This document shows positions 1-5,805 of a stretch of DNA of 13,697 nucleotides, in pieces. The notes under the pieces were generated by a model. That model saw only the letters and a list, made by a program, of their open reading frames with translations. It did no database searches and had not been told where the DNA came from. The DNA comes from JADLGF01 sp020849415 (lineage in GTDB: Bacteria; Chloroflexota; Chloroflexia; Thermomicrobiales; UBA6265). The stretch spans positions 1 to 13,697 of the forward strand of contig JAPXTJ010000091.1 in assembly GCA_033812595.1 (NCBI GenBank). The letters run 5' to 3'. Positions within the stretch are counted from its first letter, which is position 1. Each line of letters starts with the position of its first letter. The translations under genes were made by a program, and so were the position numbers.

Positions 1-42
1 TTTCGTGTTGAATGGATGTCTCTACTGGCCGGCGTCAACCCG

Positions 43-188
43 TGTAGGGGAGGGTCTTGTGCCCTCCCGCTGGCCGTAAGGCCAGAAACTCGTTGCGACA
101 CCATCGAGTTTTCCAATGGAACCGGCCGTTCCGCACGTCGCACTTGTCGCCTGCGGGCGACCGGGAGGGCACAAGACCCTCCCCTACA
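43..188 (-). repeat. Palindromic repeat element, copy 1 (27-bp perfect terminal inverted repeats)
   Basis: The outer 27 bases at 43-69 (beginning TGTAGGGGAGGG) and 162-188 are exact reverse complements. Just inside lie two hairpins: 70-85 (stem CTGGCC/GGCCAG, loop GTAA) and 146-161 (stem GTCGCC/GGCGAC, loop TGCG). A further 7-bp stem (86-92 with 105-111) lies in the middle. A second, inverted copy occurs at 3696-3842, so this is a dispersed element and not a single terminator. Read on the minus strand it begins 9 nt after the gcvPB stop, in the same sense as gcvPB. It encodes no protein of its own. It may be a MITE-like or REP/BIME-like element, perhaps doubling as a transcript end. No T-run follows, so it is not a textbook intrinsic terminator. 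Strand is given so that copy 2 is plus. Confidence 0.88.
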
Positions 189-197
189 GCCATCTCC

Positions 198-1661
198 TTA
201 ATCGGCGGCGATGGCTTCGGCCTCGGCTGGCTTCCAGCGGAGGTTGAGGGCGCGGTTGGCGCCGGCTTCGTCGAAGCGCTTGTACTCGGTGGTGTGCGGC
301 GCGCCGGTGACCACCTCGGGCGTATCGCGCGCTTCTTGCGCGATCTGGCGCATGACGCCGATGAAGTAGTCGAGTGTTTCCTTCGATTCGGTCTCGGTCG
401 GCTCGATCATCATCGCTTCCGGCACGACCAGCGGGAAGTAGGTGGTCGGCGGGTGAACGCCGAAATCGAGCATCCGCTTGGCCATATCGAGCGTCTTGAC
501 GCCGTTCTTCTTCTGGCGATTGCCGCTGAAGACAAACTCGTGCATGCAACTGCGATCGATGAAAAGATCGAAGTCGTTGCGAAGTTCCGCCATCAGGTAA
601 TTGGCGCTGAGCACCGCGTCGGCGCTGACCTGACGCAGCCCCTCACCGCCGTGCATGCGGATGTAGGTGTAGGCGCGGACGTGCATGCCGAAGTTGCCGT
701 GGAAGCCGTGCAGCTCGCCGATGGTCGCTTCGGCGGTCTCCCAGTTGTAGGAACCGTCAGCTTCCCGCACCACCAGTCGGCCCGGCAGGTACTTCTCGAG
801 CCCGGCGCGGACGCCGACCGGACCGGAGCCGGGACCGCCGCCGCCATGCGGGGTGGAGAAGGTCTTGTGCAGGTTGAAGTGCATGATATCGACCCCGAGA
901 TCGCCGGGGCGAACCATGCCGAGAATGGCGTTGAAATTGGCGCCGTCGTTGTAAACGAGGCCACCGGCTTCGTGAACCGCCTCGATCGCCGACAGGATGT
1001 TTTCGTCCCAGAGGCCGAGCGTGTTCGGATTGGTGATCATCAGGCCGGCGGTGTCCGGACCGACCGCCGCGCGCAGCGCGTCGATATCGATGTTGCCGCG
1101 GGCGTCAGACTTGATCGTCACGACATCGAATCCGGCCATGGCGGCGGTGGCGGGGTTGGTGCCGTGGGCGCTGTCCGGCACCAGGATCTTGGTGCGGGCG
1201 GTGTCGCCGTTCTCGAGGTGGAAGGCGCGCATCGCCAGCACCCCGGTCAGTTCACCGTGCGCGCCGGCGGCCGGTTGCAGGGTGACGGCGTGGAAGCCGG
1301 AGATTTCGGCCAGCATCGCCTGCAACTCGTACATCAATTCCAGCGCGCCCTGCACCTGCTCGACCGGCTGGAGCGGGTGAATCCCCGCGAAGCCGGTGTA
1401 GCGGGCGACCGCCTCGTTGATCTTCGAGTTGTATTTCATGGTGCAGGAGCCGAGCGGATAGAACCCGGTGTCGATCGAGTGATTCTTCTGGCTGATGCGG
1501 GTGAAGTGACGAATCACGTCGATCTCGGCGACTTCCGGCCAGTGGAGATCGGAGCGCTGCATGTCAGCCGGCAGGGCGGTTTCAGGAACATCCGGGGCCG
1601 GAATGCGGACGCCGCGGCGACCCGGACGACTCATTTCGATGATCAACGGCTCGACTGCCAT
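198..1661 (-). CDS. gcvPB: Glycine dehydrogenase (aminomethyl-transferring) subunit 2, P-protein beta-type subunit
   Basis: This is the PLP-binding half of the two-subunit glycine decarboxylase (P-protein) of the glycine cleavage system. With GcvPA it decarboxylates glycine and passes the aminomethyl group to lipoylated GcvH in the cytoplasm. The 487-aa length fits subunit 2. Visible family signatures are the N-terminal stretch around FYPLGSCTMKYN (68-79), SAHGTNPA (164-171), YNDGANFNA (237-245) and the PLP-lysine motif NLHKTFSTPHGGGGPG with Lys266. The ATG at 1661 has GAAAGG 6 nt upstream, and the protein begins as family members do (EPLIIEMSRPGRRG). gcvPA, usually adjacent, is not in the window: upstream is an unrelated MFS gene on the same strand (104-bp gap) and downstream is a repeat element. 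Complete, with no missing key residue seen. Confidence 0.97.
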   Translation of the reverse strand: MAVEPLIIEMSRPGRRGVRIPAPDVPETALPADMQRSDLHWPEVAEIDVIRHFTRISQKNHSIDTGFYPLGSCTMKYNSKINEAVARYTGFAGIHPLQPVEQVQGALELMYELQAMLAEISGFHAVTLQPAAGAHGELTGVLAMRAFHLENGDTARTKILVPDSAHGTNPATAAMAGFDVVTIKSDARGNIDIDALRAAVGPDTAGLMITNPNTLGLWDENILSAIEAVHEAGGLVYNDGANFNAILGMVRPGDLGVDIMHFNLHKTFSTPHGGGGPGSGPVGVRAGLEKYLPGRLVVREADGSYNWETAEATIGELHGFHGNFGMHVRAYTYIRMHGGEGLRQVSADAVLSANYLMAELRNDFDLFIDRSCMHEFVFSGNRQKKNGVKTLDMAKRMLDFGVHPPTTYFPLVVPEAMMIEPTETESKETLDYFIGVMRQIAQEARDTPEVVTGAPHTTEYKRFDEAGANRALNLRWKPAEAEAIAAD

Positions 1662-1729
1662 GGGTACCTTTCTCGGTGGTTCGGAAGGCGCAACTTCGCG
1701 GGAAAGTCTGACCGTCTTTCCAACAGTTG

Positions 1730-1735
1730 ATTCTA
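1730..1735 (-). promoter_or_regulatory. Putative -10 box (TAGAAT) for gcvPB
   Basis: On the minus strand TAGAAT lies in the gap between the MFS stop and the gcvPB start. A weak TTGTAG hexamer sits 18 nt upstream. Transcription would begin near 1723, giving a leader of about 60 nt. A short hairpin (GGAAAG at 1701-1706 with CTTTCC at 1716-1721) would then sit at the very 5' end of the mRNA. No glycine riboswitch is recognisable. If correct, gcvPB is transcribed separately from the upstream MFS gene. Confidence 0.35.
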
Positions 1736-1765
1736 TCGCGGAGTCGCCCGGTCCTACAACGCCGG

Positions 1766-2959
1766 TCAGGTGTGCGTCGCACGCATGATCGGCGTCAGCA
1801 CCCGGCGCTGAACCAGCCAGAGTATCGGCAGGAGGACCAGTCCGATTGCGATCGCCACCTCGAACGGCAGCGGTTTACGGGTGGCGTAGAGGAATCCGGC
1901 CAGCATCGGTCCGAGGGCGGAGGTAAGTCCACCGACGATCTCGCACGACGCGAAGACGCGGGCTCGGTGGAACGCTGCGGAGGCCTCACCGAGGGCCGTC
2001 ATGAAGAGCACCCAGCCGGAGAAAAAGCCGCCGCGCAGGAAGAACGCCAACCAGAGCACCCGCGGATCGCCGAACTGGTGGAACATGGCGAAGCCGAGCA
2101 TGGTGCTGACCAGGGTGATGGCGATACCGAGGAGCGGCAGTTGGTGAATCCGGCCGCTCCGGGTGAGGAACAGGCCGAAAACGAATGATCCGATGGCCGG
2201 AAACGCTGCCAACAGCGCGATCGTCGGATCGGGCACCCCGCGCGCTTCATCCAGGAAGTTCGGGATGAACGCGACGCCCAGGGACATGGCGAAGATGAAC
2301 AGCCCTTGCAGCAGCAGGAGGAACGAGACCGCGCGTTGGGAGATCGCCTTCCGGTAGGTGGAGGGTGGGCCCTGGTGACCGCTCGCGACCTGAATGTGGT
2401 CCTCGCGCAGCTTCCAGAGCGCCACCAGTGCCAGGGCGGTGAAGAAGAACGCCAGCAGGAAGGCGTAGCGGATGCTCGAAACGGCGACGACCGCCGCCGA
2501 GAGGAGCGGGCCGATCGCCAGCGCCGCCGCCGGTCCCACGTTGAAAATCATCGTGAAGGCGTGAACGCGCTCCGAATCGTTCGTGTTGCGAGCGACGTAC
2601 GCCTGGGCGACCGGGTAGATCAGCTCGACCGCGGCCATCACCACCAGAACCGGCAGCAGGTGGACCCAGTGGGTGGCCAGAAACGCCCCGAGATAGCCGA
2701 AGAGCAGGAGCCAGCGCGAGTAGAACATCACCCGGCGCGCGCCGTAGCGCTCAGCGATCGCGGCCGAAGGCGCCACCACGCCGATGCGGAGGATGCCGGG
2801 CGCGGCGATCAGGATGCCAACCAATGCCGGACTAGCGTCGAGCCGCTCGATCCAGATCGGCCAGATGGGCTGATACGCACCCAACGCGCCGTGCACGAAG
2901 AGGATGGCGTAGAAGACGGGCAAGACCGCCAGGGGGATTCCAAACGTTGGTACGCGCAC
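1766..2959 (-). CDS. MFS transporter (substrate unknown)
   Basis: A 397-aa protein of the usual size for a 12-helix major facilitator superfamily permease. Successive hydrophobic segments run the whole length, from FYAILFVHGALGAY near residue 16 to the last helix (IGLVLLPILWLV). The loop between helices 2 and 3 holds AAIAERYGARR (66-76), a variant of the MFS motif A (G-x-x-x-D-R-x-G-R-R). The fold is of the MFS_1-like type, and the substrate cannot be told from sequence. The start is GTG at 2959, with GGAG 11 nt upstream. The gene precedes gcvPB on the same strand but is separated by 104 bp with its own putative promoter, so no functional link is claimed. The region to its right (2960-3106) is a divergent intergenic region shared with the next gene. 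Confidence 0.9.
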   Translation of the reverse strand: MRVPTFGIPLAVLPVFYAILFVHGALGAYQPIWPIWIERLDASPALVGILIAAPGILRIGVVAPSAAIAERYGARRVMFYSRWLLLFGYLGAFLATHWVHLLPVLVVMAAVELIYPVAQAYVARNTNDSERVHAFTMIFNVGPAAALAIGPLLSAAVVAVSSIRYAFLLAFFFTALALVALWKLREDHIQVASGHQGPPSTYRKAISQRAVSFLLLLQGLFIFAMSLGVAFIPNFLDEARGVPDPTIALLAAFPAIGSFVFGLFLTRSGRIHQLPLLGIAITLVSTMLGFAMFHQFGDPRVLWLAFFLRGGFFSGWVLFMTALGEASAAFHRARVFASCEIVGGLTSALGPMLAGFLYATRKPLPFEVAIAIGLVLLPILWLVQRRVLTPIMRATHT

Positions 2960-3056
2960 GGCCGGCCGGGCTCCGAAATCGATCGAACGCCGGAGTGCGG
3001 ACGTTCATAAGGCGACAGAAGATCGGAGGCGCCCACGCCCACGCCGATTCGTCCCG

Positions 3057-3062
3057 TATATT
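3057..3062 (+). promoter_or_regulatory. Putative -10 box (TATATT) for the 197-aa protein gene
   Basis: TATATT precedes the gene by 45 nt. It is followed at once by a gapped palindrome, TCTCAC-GA-GTGAGA (3062-3075), which would overlap the transcription start near 3069. On the other strand the same AT-rich patch reads AATATACG, so it may also serve the divergent MFS gene. No good -35 hexamer is visible. The palindrome could be an operator, but 6-bp arms are short. Confidence 0.35.
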
Positions 3063-3106
3063 CTCACGAGTGAGACGTTCGATGTCGTCGATTTGGGGGC
3101 GAATTC

Positions 3107-3700
3107 GTGAATCCATATCTGGCAACCGGGTTGGTGATGTGTTTGATCGCCATCATCGCGATCTTTTTCACCGCCTGGATGGCGACCAACATGAATCGCA
3201 AGGGCAAGGCCGATCTGGCCGCCCGCCTGCAACCGCTGGCCGACCTGATGGAAGGCGAGTTGGAGGCGGAAGAAGTGACGGTGCGCGGCCGCTGGCAAGG
3301 GCAGATCGCCGAGGGCCGGATGGCGAATGCCCTTGACGGTCCGGGCCGCGTCTTTTTCACCCGGATCATCGATTCGGCCGGCGGGGTGTCGTGGAGCTGG
3401 ACGACCTCCGCTCCGAAAACGCCCGATGAACCGCGCGAGATCAAGTTCGATTGCAGGGATTCGCCGCTGTGCGGGGAGATCGAGGCCGAGATCGAGCAGC
3501 GATCCGCACCCTTCTTCTCGATCCCGGGCTGGACGCGCGTCGAGTACGACGCCTCGGCGGGTCACATTCGCCTGACCAAGCCGATGCTCACGCGCAACGA
3601 CATCCCGGAGGTCGACGCGTTCCGGCGTTCGCTTGACACGCTGGTCGAAATCGGGGCCTGGAACCGCCAAGTCATGGAATCAGGCGCCGAACCCGTGTAG
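3107..3700 (+). CDS. Membrane-anchored protein of unknown function, 197 aa
   Basis: I do not recognise a family. One hydrophobic segment at about residues 4-26 (ATGLVMCLIAIIAIFF) followed by positive charge (NRKGK) suggests an N-terminal anchor with the rest in the cytoplasm. Residues 35-60 are charged and probably helical (PLADLMEGELEAEEVTVRG). The remainder looks like a mixed alpha/beta domain with VSWSW and EYDASAGHIRLTKP segments and two nearby cysteines (C116, C122). The GTG start at 3107 is supported by a GGGGG Shine-Dalgarno-like run 7 nt upstream. Its stop codon (TAG, 3698-3700) lies within the left terminal repeat of the element at 3696-3842, so element insertion may have set the C-terminus. 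The gene is monocistronic and convergent with the PAP2 gene. Confidence 0.75.
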   Translation: MNPYLATGLVMCLIAIIAIFFTAWMATNMNRKGKADLAARLQPLADLMEGELEAEEVTVRGRWQGQIAEGRMANALDGPGRVFFTRIIDSAGGVSWSWTTSAPKTPDEPREIKFDCRDSPLCGEIEAEIEQRSAPFFSIPGWTRVEYDASAGHIRLTKPMLTRNDIPEVDAFRRSLDTLVEIGAWNRQVMESGAEPV

Positions 3701-3842
3701 GGGAGGGTTTTATGCCCTCCCGCGGTCGTCCGCAGGCGACCGTCTCCTTCCGCCCTGATTGTTTTTCGATGAAACGGCCCCGAATCAGAACGAGGTTCCC
3801 GGCCCTTCAGGCCGGCGGGAGCCCACAAGGGACTCGCCTACA
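3696..3842 (+). repeat. Palindromic repeat element, copy 2 (diverged arms)
   Basis: The left arm (3696-3722) starts with the same TGTAGGGGAGGG as copy 1. The right arm (3816-3842) matches the reverse complement of the left at about 19 of 27 positions. Internal hairpins are at 3723-3742 (CGGTCGTC/GGCGACCG around loop CGCA) and 3799-3815 (CCGGCC/GGCCGG around CTTCA). The middle holds a CTGATT/AATCAG stem (3755-3760 with 3783-3788). Hairpin order shows this copy is inverted relative to copy 1. The element fills almost all of the space between two convergent genes (stops at 3700 and 3857), so it may act as a bidirectional transcript end, though no T-run is seen. It supplies the stop codon of the gene on its left. 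Confidence 0.82.
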
Positions 3843-3856
3843 CGGCTTGCGTGCGG

Positions 3857-4870
3857 CTACTCTGCAGGTTTTGGGTTAGGCGGATTCGGGTAGCCCTGGG
3901 CCTGGACGGCGATTTGGGAGCGCAGGAGCGGGGCGAGGGCGCGCAGCCAGAAGCCGGCCGTAGCCCAACCGTATGACGCGACAGCGGCGCCCATCACCAC
4001 ATCGACGAAGTAGTGCTCTCCGGTGTAGATGAGCGTGATCCCCATCAGCACCGCGTAGGTGACGGCCGCGATGAACCAGCGTCGCCCCGCGTACCAGGCC
4101 GGGAATACGAGGAGCACCGTCACCGCTGTGTGGATCGAGGGCATGGCGGCGATCGGATTCGATTCGCCGATTACGTTGTAGCTCGCCTCGTAGAGTCCGC
4201 CGCCGATTTGGCGCGCCACCGCCTCCATCACCCGGTAAACCGGCGCGGCGGCCGGACTGTTGATTGGTTCCGGCGCCATCCAGGGCGGGTTCGTCGGGAT
4301 CAGGAAATAGATCAGCAAACCCGACCCGAGCAGCACGGTGAGGGCCGCAAGATACTGCCGAAACCGCTCCGGATGCTTGTACCAAAGCCGAATCGCCACC
4401 GCGTGCGGCACAATAAAATACGACCAGTGAATAGCCGTGAAGAAGTAATCGTGAATCTGCAGGTTGCCGGGATCGTAGAAGCGGTCCTGGGCCATGATCG
4501 TCGGAATCTGGCCGTTGAACAGCCAGCGCTCGAACTGGAAAACCTTGAGGTTGATCGTCTCCGCCAAGGTCGTTTCGTCGGCGAACGAGCGGAGAAAGGT
4601 GAACACGAACCAGACGGTGGCGTACGGAACGAACGCAAAGACGAACGACCGCGCGCGCTGGATCGGAACGAGCAGAATCGCCAGGCTGGCGAAAAGGCCC
4701 CAGCCGAGGAAGCCCGAGTTCGTGAAGCGGGCGATGACCACGAGCGAAACCGCGAAAACCACCCGCATCAGGAAGGCGCGGCTCCGGATGTAGTCGTGGA
4801 ACCAGGTCTCGCTGATGACCGGTATCGACCGGCCGGAGGACTGCTCGCGTTGTTCGCCCGGCTCGCTCAT
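3857..4870 (-). CDS. PAP2-superfamily membrane phosphatase/phosphotransferase (Aur1/inositol-phosphoryl-transferase-like)
   Basis: A 337-aa polytopic membrane protein. Two PAP2 signature motifs are clear: AAMPSIHTAV (residues 241-250, with the conserved Ser245 and His247) and GEHYFVDVVMG (284-294, with His286 and Asp290). These form the catalytic centre of type-2 phosphatidic acid phosphatases and related lipid phosphotransferases. Long spacing from the N-terminus and several preceding membrane helices (about 33-50, 55-70, 77-95, 145-163 and 173-192) resemble the PAP2_3/Aur1-like branch. The substrate is probably a phospholipid or isoprenoid phosphate; this is inference. The ATG at 4870 lies 7 nt after the upstream ferredoxin stop, so it is probably the last gene of that operon. 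The C-terminal tail is short and proline-rich. Confidence 0.88.
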   Translation of the reverse strand: MSEPGEQREQSSGRSIPVISETWFHDYIRSRAFLMRVVFAVSLVVIARFTNSGFLGWGLFASLAILLVPIQRARSFVFAFVPYATVWFVFTFLRSFADETTLAETINLKVFQFERWLFNGQIPTIMAQDRFYDPGNLQIHDYFFTAIHWSYFIVPHAVAIRLWYKHPERFRQYLAALTVLLGSGLLIYFLIPTNPPWMAPEPINSPAAAPVYRVMEAVARQIGGGLYEASYNVIGESNPIAAMPSIHTAVTVLLVFPAWYAGRRWFIAAVTYAVLMGITLIYTGEHYFVDVVMGAAVASYGWATAGFWLRALAPLLRSQIAVQAQGYPNPPNPKPAE

Positions 4871-4877
4871 CCGATCG

Positions 4878-5414
4878 CTACCCTGCCTGCTCGATCGGCG
4901 CGTTCAGCCGGTAGCGGGTGCGCGTCTTGGTGGTGACGGTCACGAGCAGCGGAGCGCCCTCTTCGGCGGCCTTGCGGGCGATGAAGCCGCGTCGCGCTTG
5001 CTCGTCGATCCAGGCCTGGTCGAAACCATGGCGCTCGGCGAGGGCAGTGAAATCCTCGACCGGCATCGGACCGTCGTGCTTGATCGCCTCGGCGTAGAAC
5101 GCTCGGCGCTGCTGCTCGTCCGGGCTGCCGGCGTTGAGCACCATCCGATCGGGGAGATCACCGCCACGCAAGTAGGCGACGAGATCGGGCAGATCCTTGA
5201 GCGTCACGCCGCGCAGGATGACATTATCGGGATAGACGACCACGTTCGGTCCCATATCGCAGAGATCGATCGTGCCGCAGTTGTTGACCATGATTTCTGC
5301 GTCGAGTTTCTTGCGAATTAGTTCGATCCGCAGCCGTCCGGCCACATCCATCGCGCCCTTCTGGGAGCAGTGGGAGGCGGTGCAGATCAGCACGTGGCGC
5401 TTCGTCCAATACAT
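4878..5414 (-). CDS. Thioredoxin-like [2Fe-2S] ferredoxin with C-terminal extension
   Basis: The N-terminal 80 residues match the (2Fe-2S) ferredoxin family with a thioredoxin-like fold: KRHVLICTASHCSQKGA followed by NNCGTIDLCDMGPNVVVYPD. The four candidate cluster ligands are C11, C16, C46 and C52. The second pair is spaced C-x5-C, whereas members I recall often have C-x3-C before the GPN motif. Residues about 85-178 form a charged, mostly helical extension (DEQQRRAFYAEAIKHDG, DFTALAERHGFDQAWIDEQARRGFI) ending in a beta-rich tail; I do not recognise this part. It probably acts as a one-electron carrier in the cytoplasm. The start is 3 nt after the FixX-like stop and no strong Shine-Dalgarno site is seen, which suggests translational coupling with that gene. 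Confidence 0.85.
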   Translation of the reverse strand: MYWTKRHVLICTASHCSQKGAMDVAGRLRIELIRKKLDAEIMVNNCGTIDLCDMGPNVVVYPDNVILRGVTLKDLPDLVAYLRGGDLPDRMVLNAGSPDEQQRRAFYAEAIKHDGPMPVEDFTALAERHGFDQAWIDEQARRGFIARKAAEEGAPLLVTVTTKTRTRYRLNAPIEQAG

Positions 5415-5417
5415 CGC

Positions 5418-5735
5418 TCAACCGTAGCGATACTGAATGCCGAAGCCCCCGCGCGGGTAGCTCCAGAGGACATTCTCAAACTCGTTGCAGACAATGCGGC
5501 AGGTGCCGCACTCAACGCAGCCCTCGTAACTGAAGACGACGTGGCCGTCCGGCATCGGCGCATAGCAGTTAGCCGGGCAGCAATTGATGCACTGCTGGCG
5601 CACGCACTTCAGGCAGGTTTCGGGATCGATGATCTCGATGTGCGCCCGGGAACGGTCGACGTTGTAGTTGTTCAGGGCGAGCTTGCGTTCGATCGCGGCG
5701 GGATCGAGGATGCTGGCCCGAAGATCGCTGGACAT
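5418..5735 (-). CDS. fixX: FixX-like ferredoxin (two 4Fe-4S-type cysteine clusters)
   Basis: A 105-aa protein of normal FixX length. FixX works with the FixABC electron-transfer-flavoprotein complex, passing electrons between ETF, quinone and low-potential ferredoxin. Typical features are the N-terminal IERKLALNNYNVD, a first cluster ETCLKCVRQQCINCCP (C41, C44, C49, C53, with an extra C52), a second classical cluster GCVECGTCRIVC (C73, C76, C79, C83) and the diagnostic C-terminus YPRGGFGIQYRYG. The first cluster has C-x2-C-x4-C-x3-C spacing as in FixX. No fixA, fixB or fixC is in the window; the partner here is the adjacent [2Fe-2S] ferredoxin (3-nt gap). The ATG at 5735 is preceded by AGCAGG. 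It could instead serve another ETF-quinone or geranylgeranyl-reductase-like flavoprotein encoded elsewhere. Confidence 0.88.
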   Translation of the reverse strand: MSSDLRASILDPAAIERKLALNNYNVDRSRAHIEIIDPETCLKCVRQQCINCCPANCYAPMPDGHVVFSYEGCVECGTCRIVCNEFENVLWSYPRGGFGIQYRYG

Positions 5736-5762
5736 GGCGTTGCCTGCTCGGTCGTGGACAGC

Positions 5763-5780
5763 TCACCCGGCGTCGGGTGA
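5763..5780. other. Short perfect hairpin between the peptidase and fixX genes
   Basis: TCACCCG, a GCGT loop and CGGGTGA form a 7-bp perfect stem in the 70-bp gap between the peptidase stop and the fixX start. No T-run follows on the minus strand, so it is not a canonical intrinsic terminator. It lies just downstream of the putative fixX -10 box, within the expected 5' leader, so it could be a leader hairpin or an operator. Confidence 0.4.
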
Positions 5781-5791
5781 TTAGGTGCTTG

Positions 5792-5797
5792 AGTCTA
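5792..5797 (-). promoter_or_regulatory. Putative -10 box (TAGACT) for the fixX operon
   Basis: On the minus strand TAGACT sits about 57 nt upstream of the fixX ATG and just downstream of the peptidase stop. The same hexamer precedes parB. No convincing -35 hexamer is visible. It would allow fixX, the [2Fe-2S] ferredoxin and the PAP2 gene to be transcribed apart from prfB and the peptidase gene. Confidence 0.35.
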
Positions 5798-5805
5798 TCA
5801 CGCCC

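Noticed and set aside
43..188. CRISPR or tRNA-like structure in the repeat region
   Set aside because: There are no regularly spaced direct repeats, and the hairpins do not form a cloverleaf with tRNA consensus bases.
16..201. 61-codon open frame over the first repeat copy
   Set aside because: It is a translation of the palindromic element and its flanks, with no coding signature or ribosome binding site.
1701..1721. Possible intrinsic terminator after the first MFS gene
   Set aside because: The stem is only 6 bp with a 9-nt loop and no T-run; it is noted only as a hairpin near the gcvPB promoter.
57..1730. Plus-strand 557-codon open frame opposite gcvPB
   Set aside because: It mirrors a strongly recognised gene. 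The product is rich in Arg, Gly, Val and His without domains, as expected of high-GC antisense frames.
1662..1765. Glycine riboswitch upstream of gcvPB
   Set aside because: The predicted leader of about 60 nt is too short for a glycine aptamer and no conserved core is visible.
2306..3010. Plus-strand 234-codon open frame opposite the first MFS gene
   Set aside because: It is a Arg/Asp/Gln-rich shadow of a clear 12-helix permease gene.
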